NCBI GenBank assembly: GCA_963736455.1
Contig: CAVTON010000002.1
Location: 496,001 to 560,000, forward strand
Source: DAHUXD01 sp963736455
GTDB taxonomy: Bacteria > Acidobacteriota > Thermoanaerobaculia > UBA5066 > Gp7-AA6
Direction of reading: 5' to 3'
DNA: 64,000 nt
This document shows, piece by piece, positions 32,451 through 40,301 of this stretch; position 1 is the stretch's first letter, and each line of letters opens with the position of its first letter. Both the position numbers and the translations under genes were made by a program. The notes below the pieces were generated by a model, which worked only from the letters and a program-made list of their open reading frames with translations, was not told the DNA's origin and did no database searches.

Positions 32451-33077
32451 ATGGAACTCGTCTATAGCGAACGGGCACAGCGGCAGGGAGCGGCGGAGCT
32501 CTCGGATCGCGATCTGGCCGTCCGGGCCCGGGGCGGGGACATGCTCTGCTTCGAGGCCCTCGTCACGCGCAAGACGCCGGCCGTGGTTTCCCTCGCCCGC
32601 CGCATCGTCGGCAACGGCGAGGACGCGCGCGACGTCGCCCAGATGGTCTTCCTCCGCGTCTGGAAAGAGATCCATCGCTACGACGAGCGATACTCGCTCA
32701 ACACCTGGCTCTATCGCATCGCCACGAACCTTTCGATCGACTTCCTGCGCTCCGCGCGCAGCCGGGAGCGCGCCCACGGCGCGACGCTCCACCTCGTTCG
32801 GGAACGCGAAGAGTCCACGGCCGACGGCGCCACGCGCTCGGCCGAGGACCGCGAGCTCTCGCGCCTCTTCGAGATCGTGTCGGGGAGGCTGTCCGAGAAG
32901 CAGAAGGCGGTCTTCGTCCTGCGCGAGATGGAGGACTGCGAGACCAGGGACATCGCCGAGATCCTGAGCTGCGGCGAGTCCACGGTGCGCAACCACCTCT
33001 TCAATGCCCGCCGGATCCTGCGCAAGGAGATCGCGCGGCTCTATCCCGAGTTCCTTCGCGGAAGGACGCGGTCGTGA
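32451..33077 (+). CDS. ECF-type RNA polymerase sigma factor
   Basis: The 208-residue factor has sigma region 2 (AVVSLARRIVGNGEDARDVAQMVFLRVWK and WLYRIATNLSIDFLR, shown in pieces) and region 4 (LSEKQKAVFVLREMEDCETRDIAEIL with STVRNHLFNARRILRKEI). There is no region 3, so it is an ECF factor. The ATG follows the ribosome site AGGAGGG. The next gene, overlapping by GTGA, encodes a zinc-type anti-sigma factor. The pair precedes the export cluster and may control it. Confidence 0.92.
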   Translation: MELVYSERAQRQGAAELSDRDLAVRARGGDMLCFEALVTRKTPAVVSLARRIVGNGEDARDVAQMVFLRVWKEIHRYDERYSLNTWLYRIATNLSIDFLRSARSRERAHGATLHLVREREESTADGATRSAEDRELSRLFEIVSGRLSEKQKAVFVLREMEDCETRDIAEILSCGESTVRNHLFNARRILRKEIARLYPEFLRGRTRS

Positions 33078-33619
33078 GCGCGATCTGCCCGCTCGTCCGC
33101 GAGGGCCTCGGAGACTATTTGACGGACCGCCTCCCGGCGCCCCAGCGCCGGATCCTGCGGGAGCACCTGGCGTCCTGCGAGGCTTGCCGCGACGCCGCCG
33201 GAGCGCGGGACGCTTCGCTTCTCTTCGCGCGGCCGTTCTCCGCCGAAGAGGTCGGGACGGGCGAGACCGCGGCGATCCTTGCGTCGGTACGGACCGGCGT
33301 CGCGCACATCGAGACCGAGCGGCGCATCGCCGCCCCGCACCCCGCGCGTCGCCGCGCCGCCATGGCCGCGGCGGCCGCCGCGGCCGTCCTGCTGCTGTGG
33401 CTGGTTCCGGGGGGATCGCGGCGCGAGACTCCGATCGCGGCCCTTCCCGCCTCGGCGTCCACGCCCCCGCCGGCGCCCGCCGCCCCGGGGCTCGCGGCCG
33501 CCGCGATGCCCGATGAGTCCGCCGCGCCGTCGAACGCAACCATCTACGAGCTCAACCCCGGCGCCGGCCGGGAGGAGCCCCGCGTCGTCTGGATCGTGGA
33601 TCGGGGGCTCGATATTTAA
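33074..33619 (+). CDS. Zinc-finger anti-sigma factor with one membrane helix
   Basis: The 181-residue protein has an N-terminal zinc-binding anti-sigma domain with the HxxxCxxC motif in REHLASCEACRDA. It has one membrane helix (about residues 95-112, AAMAAAAAAAVLLLWLVPG) and a Pro/Ala-rich periplasmic tail ending VVWIVDRGLDI. It should hold the ECF sigma factor inactive at the membrane. The GTG start overlaps the sigma factor stop, giving fixed stoichiometry by coupling. Confidence 0.85.
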   Translation: MSAICPLVREGLGDYLTDRLPAPQRRILREHLASCEACRDAAGARDASLLFARPFSAEEVGTGETAAILASVRTGVAHIETERRIAAPHPARRRAAMAAAAAAAVLLLWLVPGGSRRETPIAALPASASTPPPAPAAPGLAAAAMPDESAAPSNATIYELNPGAGREEPRVVWIVDRGLDI

Positions 33620-33675
33620 CGGGGTCCGCGCCGACCGGGCCGGCCGCCAAAGGGGCCGGGGATAAGTCATTTCGA

Positions 33676-34440
33676 GTGAAAAAGAACCTGCTTCTTCTCG
33701 CCGCGCTTCTGCTCGCCGTTGCGCCCCTCCGGGCGGCGGACGACGCGTCGGTGCGCGTCTACGTCCTCAAGCACAAGCGGGTCGAGGAGGCGGCGCTTCT
33801 CGTCCGGCCGCTCCTGTCGGACGCGGCGTCGGTCACGCTGACCCAGAAGCTGAACGCGATGACCGTGACCGATCGCCCCGAGAAGCTCGACCAGATCGGC
33901 AAGATCCTGGCCTCGTTCGACGTGCCGCCGCGCGGCTACAACTTCGCGATCAAGCTCGTGCGGGCCCGCGCCGACGTGCCCTCCGGCACGATCGCGAGCG
34001 AGATCGGGGGCCTCGGCGCGAAGCTGAAGTCCCTCTTCCAGTTCAACGACTACGCGCTCATCGACTCCGTCGTTCTGCGCGGCGTCGAAGGCGGGATGCT
34101 GCGCTATCAGCTCGGGTCCGATTACGCGCTGACCTTCATGATCCGTTCTCCCGGAATCGCGGGGGGCCGGGAGCTGCTGCTGTCTCCCTTCACGCTCTCG
34201 AAGCTGTGGAGGCCGGTGCCGCCTCCGGGAAAGAGGGCCGCCGTATCGTCGCCCGGCCTGATGCGCCAGCTCTACCAGACCTCCGTTCCGATCACGCTCA
34301 ACCAGACGCTCGTCCTCGGCGCCTCGCGCGAGGAGAGCTCGAAGAGCGCGCTGATCCTGATCCTGCTCGCCGAGGACGCCGCGAACCCCGGCGCCGAGAA
34401 GGGCACCCCCGGCCCGAAGTCCGTGGAGAAACGGCCGTGA
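33676..34440 (+). CDS. Secretin N-domain-like exported protein
   Basis: The 254-residue protein has a signal peptide (KKNLLLLAALLLAVAPLRAA) and an N-terminal domain resembling the N1/N2 repeat of secretins: VRVYVLKHKRVEEAALLVRPLL, then LNAMTVTDRPEKLDQIGKIL. The C-terminal half has no recognised family and lacks the secretin pore domain. It opens the export cluster and overlaps the GspF-type gene by GTGA. It could be a periplasmic partner of the secretin encoded at 40302. Confidence 0.65.
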   Translation: MKKNLLLLAALLLAVAPLRAADDASVRVYVLKHKRVEEAALLVRPLLSDAASVTLTQKLNAMTVTDRPEKLDQIGKILASFDVPPRGYNFAIKLVRARADVPSGTIASEIGGLGAKLKSLFQFNDYALIDSVVLRGVEGGMLRYQLGSDYALTFMIRSPGIAGGRELLLSPFTLSKLWRPVPPPGKRAAVSSPGLMRQLYQTSVPITLNQTLVLGASREESSKSALILILLAEDAANPGAEKGTPGPKSVEKRP

Positions 34441-35645
34441 CGGAATTCCGGGTCAAGGCCGGCTGGCCCGACGGCTCGGTTGCCGAGCAGTCGGTGATGG
34501 CGATGGACATCGGCGCCGCGCGCATGGAAGTCGAGCGCCGGGGCGGGCACGTCTTCGAGGTCAAGCGAAGGGGATTCGCGCTCCGAAGCACGCGGGTCAA
34601 GCGGGGCCGGATCAAGATGGCCGAGTTCCTCATCTTCAACCAGGAGCTGATCGCGCTGCTGAAGGCCGGGCTTCCGGTCGTGCGGTCCTTCGAGATCCTG
34701 CTCGAACGGCAGAAGAATCCGACGCTGCGCCGCGTGCTCGGCGACGTGCGGGAGCGGGTCAACTCCGGGATGTCCATCTCCGAGGCCTTCGCGGAGGAGG
34801 GCGACCTCTTTCCCCGCCTCTACTGGACGTCGCTGAAGGCGGGGGAGAAGTCGGGCGAGATCGAGGCCGTGCTGCGCCGCTATCTCAAGTACCAGAAGAC
34901 GGTGGTGGCGCTGACGCGGAAGGTCGTCTCGACGCTCGTCTATCCGGCGATCCTGATTCTTCTCTCGGCCGGCCTGATCACGATCCTGATGACGTACGTC
35001 ATCCCGCGGTTCACCGAGTTCTTCGCCGATTTCAACGCCGACCTTCCCCTGCTGACGGTCGTGGTCCTCAAGGTCGCGAACTTCCTGCGCTCGAACATCC
35101 TGATCCTCGCCGCGGGGATCGGCGCCTCGGCCTACCTCGCGTCGCGGTGGATCAAGACGGCGCGCGGCCGGGAGTGGATGGATGCCGCGATCCTGAAGCT
35201 GCCGATCGTCGGCGGGATCTTCCGCCGCTTCGCGATCACCCAGTTCACGCGCAGCCTCGCGACGCTGCTCGGCGGCGGGACCCCGCTCGTGCCCTCGCTC
35301 GAGAACGCGGCCGACGCGATCGGCAACAGCTCCGTCTCGCGCCGCGTGCGGGAGGTCGTCCCCCGGGTCCGCGAAGGCCGCGAGCTCTGGAAAACGCTCG
35401 ACGAGACCGGGATCTTCACGGACCTGACGATCGAGATGATCAAGGTCGGCGAGTCGTCGGGAGCGCTCGAGGAGATGCTCTCGGCGGTCTCCGAGTTCTA
35501 CGACGAGGAGATCGACCAGCTCCTGGCGCGGGTCATCTCGTTCGTCGAGCCCGCGATCCTGGTCCTGATGGGCGGCGTCATCGTGACGATCCTGCTGTCG
35601 GTCTATCTGCCGATGTTCCGGCTGATGTCGGCGATCAAGTCGTGA
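34437..35645 (+). CDS. Type II secretion inner-membrane protein GspF-like
   Basis: The 402-residue protein starts at the GTG overlapping the preceding stop. It has two GspF domains (EFLIFNQELIALLKAGLPVV and QFTRSLATLLGGGTPLVPSL) and three membrane helices. The N-terminal extension of about 60 residues (FRVKAGWPDGSVAEQSVMAMD) resembles the GspF/PilC head domain. It is a paralogue of pilC at 20832 but clearly diverged, and sits directly before a GspE-type ATPase gene. Confidence 0.9.
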   Translation: MTEFRVKAGWPDGSVAEQSVMAMDIGAARMEVERRGGHVFEVKRRGFALRSTRVKRGRIKMAEFLIFNQELIALLKAGLPVVRSFEILLERQKNPTLRRVLGDVRERVNSGMSISEAFAEEGDLFPRLYWTSLKAGEKSGEIEAVLRRYLKYQKTVVALTRKVVSTLVYPAILILLSAGLITILMTYVIPRFTEFFADFNADLPLLTVVVLKVANFLRSNILILAAGIGASAYLASRWIKTARGREWMDAAILKLPIVGGIFRRFAITQFTRSLATLLGGGTPLVPSLENAADAIGNSSVSRRVREVVPRVREGRELWKTLDETGIFTDLTIEMIKVGESSGALEEMLSAVSEFYDEEIDQLLARVISFVEPAILVLMGGVIVTILLSVYLPMFRLMSAIKS

Positions 35646-35652
35646 GGTCCTG

Positions 35653-37290
35653 ATGGCCAAGCAGATGTCCAACGGAAAGTCGGTCGCGGACGCCGTCAAG
35701 TTCTCCTCGCGGGCCGAGGAGGAGGCGCAGGCGCTGGCACTGTCCGAGCGGCTGGGGCTCCCGTTCGTGGATCTCGCGTCCTTCCGCGTGGACGCCGAGC
35801 TCTTCCGGTCGGTTCCCGTCGAGTGGATGCTGCGCTACGGGTTCGTGCCCGAGTCGAAGACCGAGAAGGCGATGACGATCATCTGCGCCGATCCGTCCGA
35901 CGTCGTCCACCTCGACGAGCTCGAGCTGCTCCTCGGCCTGTCGCTCCGGGTCAAAGTCGGCAGCCGCGCCGCGATCGCCGACATCCTCCAGAAGAGCGAG
36001 TCCTCGCAGCGCGTCCTCGACGAGGCGACCGAGGACTTCCGCATGCAGCTCGTCCAGGAGGACGAGGAGGGCGAGGGGACCCTGACGATCGACCGGATCG
36101 CCCAGGACAGCTCGCCCATCATCAAGCTCGTCGACTCGGTCGTGTTCAACGCGATCCAGCGGCGCGCCTCGGACATCCACATCGAGACCCAGGAGCACGT
36201 CGTCCTCATCAAGTACCGCATCGACGGCGTGCTGTACCAGGCGATGGATCCGATCGACAAGCGCCACCACGGCACGATCATTTCCCGCATCAAGGTCATG
36301 TCGGAGCTCGACATCGCCGAGAAGCGCATCCCGCAGGACGGCCGCTTCAAGCTCCGCGTGCGCGGGCGCACGATCGACTTCCGCGTCTCGATCATGCCGA
36401 CGGTCCACGGCGAGGACTCGGTCATCCGCATCCTCGACAAGGAATCGGCCAACGCGGAGTTCAAGAGCCTGAACCTCGAGGTCGTCGGGTTCGACGCCGA
36501 GACCAAGAAGAAGCTGCGCAAGTTCATCCGCGAGCCGTACGGCATGGTGCTCGTGACCGGGCCGACGGGATCGGGCAAGACGACGACGCTCTACGCGTGC
36601 CTCTCGGAAATCCAGTCCGTCGAGGACAAGATCGTCACGATCGAAGATCCGGTCGAGTACCAGCTGCGGGGCGTCACGCAGATTCCGGTCAACGAGAAGA
36701 AGGGTCTGACGTTCGCGCGAGGACTGCGCTCGATCCTCCGCCACGACCCCGACAAGATCATGGTCGGAGAGATCCGCGACGAGGAGACGGCGCAGATCGC
36801 CGTCCAGTCGGCCCTGACGGGCCACCTCGTGTTCACGACCGTCCACGCGAACAACGTCGTGGACGTGCTCGGCCGGTTCCTCAACATGAAAGTCGAGCTC
36901 TACAACTTCGTCTCGGCCTTGAACTGCATCCTCGCCCAGCGGCTCGTGCGCAAGATCTGTCCCCACTGCAAGGCGGCGGTGGAGATCACGCCCGAGGGCC
37001 TTCGCGAGGCCGGCGTCGATCCGGAGACCGTGAAGGGCCAGACGTTCTACGAGGGCAAGGGCTGCCTCGAGTGCGACGGCACGGGCTTCCACGGCCGGAT
37101 GGCGATCGCCGAGCTGCTGGACCTGTCGGACCGCATCCGCGGGCTCATCCTCGAGCGCCGCCCCGCCTCCGAGATCAAGAAGGCGGCCAAGGAGGAGGGA
37201 ATGCTCTTCCTGCGCGACTCCGCGCTCGCCAAGGTCTTCGAGGGCTCGACGACGTTGAAGGAGATCAACAAGGTGACCTTTGTGGACTGA
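35653..37290 (+). CDS. Type II secretion/pilus assembly ATPase GspE-like
   Basis: The 545-residue ATPase has an MshEN-like N-terminus. The motor domain has Walker A VTGPTGSGKTTT, the Asp box TIEDPVEYQL, Walker B DKIMVGEIRDEETAQIA and the His box HLVFTTVHANN. A tetracysteine zinc site (KICPHC, GCLEC) is present. It drives assembly of the pseudopilus encoded downstream. The gene is 7 nt from the gspF-like stop and 12 nt from the pilM-like gene. Confidence 0.93.
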   Translation: MAKQMSNGKSVADAVKFSSRAEEEAQALALSERLGLPFVDLASFRVDAELFRSVPVEWMLRYGFVPESKTEKAMTIICADPSDVVHLDELELLLGLSLRVKVGSRAAIADILQKSESSQRVLDEATEDFRMQLVQEDEEGEGTLTIDRIAQDSSPIIKLVDSVVFNAIQRRASDIHIETQEHVVLIKYRIDGVLYQAMDPIDKRHHGTIISRIKVMSELDIAEKRIPQDGRFKLRVRGRTIDFRVSIMPTVHGEDSVIRILDKESANAEFKSLNLEVVGFDAETKKKLRKFIREPYGMVLVTGPTGSGKTTTLYACLSEIQSVEDKIVTIEDPVEYQLRGVTQIPVNEKKGLTFARGLRSILRHDPDKIMVGEIRDEETAQIAVQSALTGHLVFTTVHANNVVDVLGRFLNMKVELYNFVSALNCILAQRLVRKICPHCKAAVEITPEGLREAGVDPETVKGQTFYEGKGCLECDGTGFHGRMAIAELLDLSDRIRGLILERRPASEIKKAAKEEGMLFLRDSALAKVFEGSTTLKEINKVTFVD

Positions 37291-37302
37291 GGCGCCCCGG
37301 CG

Positions 37303-38220
37303 ATGAAGATCCCGTTTCTCGCCCCGGTCGTGCCGCCGCACGTGTTCTGTCTCCTCGACGACGGGGTGACGTACGCGCGGCTGCGCGGGGAGGCGCCGGC
37401 CGGCTTCGCCGAGACGCGTCACTTCAAGTATCCGGCGGGCTCGCTCGGAGGGCCTTCCGGCGGCGCGCCGCTCCTGACGCGCGAGGCCATCGCCGAGGCG
37501 GTGAAGGCGGCGGGCGCGCTCTCGGGCGGGCGCCTCTCCCGCGCCTCGGTCGTCTACCCCGACTCCTGGGCGCGCATCGTGCCGGTCGAGCTCGACGCGA
37601 TGCCCTCCAGCCGCGAAGCCGGCGTGGAGATGGTGCTGTGGAAGTTGAAGAAGCTGCTCCCGATGCTGACGGGCGACGTCGAGGTCGTCTACGAGCCGAT
37701 GCCGGTTCTCTCCGAGGAGAAGCGGGTGCTCGCGGCGACGACGGCGCGGGCGGCGATCGAGGCGATCGATCGCTCGTTCCTCGAGTGCGGCGTCCGCCTC
37801 GGGTACGTCGCGCCCGCCTCCCTCGCCCTCTTCGAAGGCCTCGCGCCGCTTCTGTCCGCGGCGGCCGGAGGCGACTACGCGCTGCTCCACCGCTCCGGCG
37901 GGACGACTTCGTTCTTCATCGGCCGCGGCTCGGATCCGATCTTCTTCCGCCAGCGTCCTCCCGGAGGCGGCGAGGATCAGGACCAGGAGGCGCGGCTCTC
38001 TCTCTCCTATTACGCCGAGCGGCTCAAGGGTCCCGGTCTGCGCGCCGTGTACGTCCACGACACGGGAGGCGGAGGCGATCTGGAGAGATTGAGCGCGTTC
38101 CCGGTCGCCCCCGTCGCCCTGTCGGGCCGGCTCTTCGAGGCGGACCCCGGCTTCGACGAGCGCGTCCGCGCGCGCCCCGAGCTGATGGCGGGGTTCGCCG
38201 CGGTGCACGGAAAGTCATGA
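37303..38220 (+). CDS. PilM/GspL-like actin-fold protein
   Basis: The 305-residue protein follows the GspE-type ATPase gene and precedes PilN- and PilO-like genes, the standard PilM position. Segments such as FCLLDDGVTYARL, RLSRASVVYPDSWARIVPVEL, VLWKLKKLLP and DYALLHRSGGTTSFFIGRG fit the actin-like PilM/GspL cytoplasmic fold. It has no membrane helix, unlike GspL, so it is more PilM-like. It probably links the ATPase to the PilN/PilO membrane complex. Similarity is weak; the assignment rests partly on context. Confidence 0.7.
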   Translation: MKIPFLAPVVPPHVFCLLDDGVTYARLRGEAPAGFAETRHFKYPAGSLGGPSGGAPLLTREAIAEAVKAAGALSGGRLSRASVVYPDSWARIVPVELDAMPSSREAGVEMVLWKLKKLLPMLTGDVEVVYEPMPVLSEEKRVLAATTARAAIEAIDRSFLECGVRLGYVAPASLALFEGLAPLLSAAAGGDYALLHRSGGTTSFFIGRGSDPIFFRQRPPGGGEDQDQEARLSLSYYAERLKGPGLRAVYVHDTGGGGDLERLSAFPVAPVALSGRLFEADPGFDERVRARPELMAGFAAVHGKS

Positions 38221-39008
38221 CGGCGAGCTGGAACTTCGCGAAGCGGCCGTTCCGCGACGACCGGCCGGCCTACGGCGGCGCGGTGGCCCTCTTTCTGGCG
38301 GGCGCCGTGCTGCTCGTCGTCAACCTCCGGCTCTTCACGAGCGACCGCCGCGCCGTGGCGGACACCCGCGCCGAGATTGCGGCGCTCGAAGCGCGTCAGC
38401 GCGACGCCGATGCGAAGGGGCGCGAGGCGAAGACCGCGCTCTCCTCGTACAAGCTCTCGGCGCTGGCGGAGCAGAGCCGCGAGCTCGCGCGCGTCGTCGC
38501 CGAGCGGAAGTTCTCGTGGATCGGTCTTCTCGCGAGGCTCGAGCGGACCCTGCCGTCCGACGTCGGGATCCAGAGGCTTCAGCCCGAGTTCGGAAAGGAC
38601 GCGCACATCGCCCTGACGCTCCAGCTCGTGGGCCGGAGCCGCGAAGCGGTCGTGCCGACGATCGCGGCGCTGACGAAGGACCCGGCCTTCACCGGCGTGG
38701 AGCTGCGCACCGAGTCGCAGCCGGAGGGCGGCGGCGCCGATCCGTTCACGTTTTTCATCGCGAGCCGCTACGAGCCCGAGGCCGTCGCCGAGGCGAACCG
38801 TCCGGGCGCGAAGGGGGCGAGCCGAACCGACGCGAAGAAGCCGGCCGCGCCGGCCGGAAGCAAGCCCGGCCGCGCGGCCGGGAAGAACCCGGCGGGGGCC
38901 GGATCGGCGCCGAGGCCCGGCTCGCCCGCGAAGGCGGCCCCGATGCCGAGACCGGTTGGGCCGGGTGCGCGGATGGTTCCGACCCCGAAGGCGAAGGGGC
39001 GCCCATGA
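38217..39008 (+). CDS. PilN-like assembly protein with Pro/Lys-rich tail
   Basis: The 263-residue protein starts with NFAKRPFRDDRP, a PilN-type N-terminus, then one membrane helix (about 22-40, GGAVALFLAGAVLLVVNLRLF) and a coiled coil. A PilN-like periplasmic domain follows (SWIGLLARLERTLPSDVGIQ). The last 80 residues are an unusual low-complexity Ala/Lys/Pro/Gly-rich tail. The ATG overlaps the PilM-like stop by ATGA and the next gene overlaps its own stop the same way. Confidence 0.75.
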   Translation: MTASWNFAKRPFRDDRPAYGGAVALFLAGAVLLVVNLRLFTSDRRAVADTRAEIAALEARQRDADAKGREAKTALSSYKLSALAEQSRELARVVAERKFSWIGLLARLERTLPSDVGIQRLQPEFGKDAHIALTLQLVGRSREAVVPTIAALTKDPAFTGVELRTESQPEGGGADPFTFFIASRYEPEAVAEANRPGAKGASRTDAKKPAAPAGSKPGRAAGKNPAGAGSAPRPGSPAKAAPMPRPVGPGARMVPTPKAKGRP

Positions 39009-39619
39009 GGATCGCCCTGAAGGGCCGCGCGCTCCCGCTGCTGATCGCCGCGGCGATCTTCGCCGCGGGCAATCTCGCCTTCTTCATCGCGTATCGGTCC
39101 GGGACGCAGTCTCGCCGGGCGGGGCTCCAGGCGCGGCGTGACGAATTGCGCAAGGCCGTCGAATCGACCGAGGCCGACGCGGCGAAGGTCACCGGCCAGA
39201 AGGATCGTCTCGGCGGCGTCTCCGAGGCGATCGACGAGTTCTACGGACGGCAGATCGGGACCGAGCGCGCGACGCTCGCTCTCGTCGTGGACGAGCTCCA
39301 CTCGATCCTGCGGGAGACCGGCGTGGCCGTGCCCCAGATCTCCTACACCACGGCGCCGGTCCCGAAGCTTCCGCTCGTCCAGATGCAGGTCGTGTTCACC
39401 GTGCGCTGCGATTACAGGCGCTTCAAGCAGCTCCTCCGCGCGTTCGAGTCGAGCCCGAAGTGGATCGCGGTGCGAGGCATCGGCATCGCGCGCGACAACG
39501 ACCGGCCGGGGTCGGTGCAGGTGCAGATGAGCCTCGTGACCTATTTCGCGGAGCCCGGGGAGCCCGGGCCGGCCGCGGAGGGCGGAGCCGGCACGCTCGC
39601 GGCGCGGAGGACGGGCTGA
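39005..39619 (+). CDS. PilO-like assembly protein
   Basis: The 204-residue protein has an N-terminal membrane helix (PLLIAAAIFAAGNLAFFIAY), a coiled coil of about 60 residues and a PilO/GspM-like alpha/beta domain (LVVDELHSILRETGVAVPQI, FKQLLRAFESSPKWIAVRGI). It should pair with the PilN-like protein in the inner-membrane alignment complex. The ATGA overlap with the previous gene and a TGATG overlap with the next show tight coupling. Confidence 0.75.
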   Translation: MRIALKGRALPLLIAAAIFAAGNLAFFIAYRSGTQSRRAGLQARRDELRKAVESTEADAAKVTGQKDRLGGVSEAIDEFYGRQIGTERATLALVVDELHSILRETGVAVPQISYTTAPVPKLPLVQMQVVFTVRCDYRRFKQLLRAFESSPKWIAVRGIGIARDNDRPGSVQVQMSLVTYFAEPGEPGPAAEGGAGTLAARRTG

Positions 39620-40263
39620 TGCCGCCGCTGCCGAAGCTCGGGTCCCGCCGGCAGGCGATTCTGCTCGGCGGTCTCGCCGTGGTTCTCTGCCTGGCCCTCG
39701 TGCGCTGGCGATCGGGGCCCGGCGCCTCCGCGCCGAGCCCGGCGCCGGCGCCGTTGCGCCCGAATCCGACCGCCGCCGCCGGAGGCTCCGAGGCCGACGC
39801 CGCTCCGGCCTTCGGGCGAGGCCGCCGCGTCTCCGCGAAGGAGGTCAATCCGGACGACGTGCCGGTGATCTCGATCAGCGACTTCGTGCGGACGCCGGCG
39901 GCGCCGTCCTCGGATCCGGGGCGCGATCTCTTCGAGCTGCGCGACCCGACCCGGCCGCCCCTGCCCACGGCCACGCCGGCGCCGCCGGCGCCGGGCGACG
40001 CGCGCTTCATCGGTCCGCCGCCGCCGCCTCTGCCGACGCCGACGCCGCGGCCCCCCGACATCGCGTTCAAGTTCATCGGAACGTTCGGACCGAAGGAGCA
40101 CCCGATCGCGGTCGTGCAGGAGGGCGACGAGGTCTTCAACGTCCGGACGGGAGACACGCTCTTCGGAAAGTTCATTCTTCGCAAGGTGGGCTACGAGTCC
40201 ATCGACGTCGGCTTCGTGGGCTTCCCGGAAGCCGAAACCCGGCGGCTGGGGATTACGCCGTGA
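39619..40263 (+). CDS. PilP/GspC-like protein
   Basis: The 214-residue protein has one N-terminal membrane helix (AILLGGLAVVLCLALV), a long Pro/Ala-rich linker, and a C-terminal beta domain (IAFKFIGTFGPKEHPIAVVQEGDEVFNVRTGDTLFGKFIL, given in part). That domain resembles the HR domain of GspC or the PilP domain that contacts the secretin N0 region. It lies directly before the secretin gene, as pilP does. The start is the ATG in the TGATG overlap. Confidence 0.7.
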   Translation: MPPLPKLGSRRQAILLGGLAVVLCLALVRWRSGPGASAPSPAPAPLRPNPTAAAGGSEADAAPAFGRGRRVSAKEVNPDDVPVISISDFVRTPAAPSSDPGRDLFELRDPTRPPLPTATPAPPAPGDARFIGPPPPPLPTPTPRPPDIAFKFIGTFGPKEHPIAVVQEGDEVFNVRTGDTLFGKFILRKVGYESIDVGFVGFPEAETRRLGITP

Positions 40264-40301
40264 GCCGCGCGGCACTCGACGATCGGAAGGGGAAGGTTTC
40301 G

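Noticed and set aside
35823..39008. A 1061-codon open frame over the GspE/PilM genes
   Set aside because: Only its last part (38217-39008) is a real gene, the PilN-like protein. The rest is out of frame with the conserved ATPase motifs.
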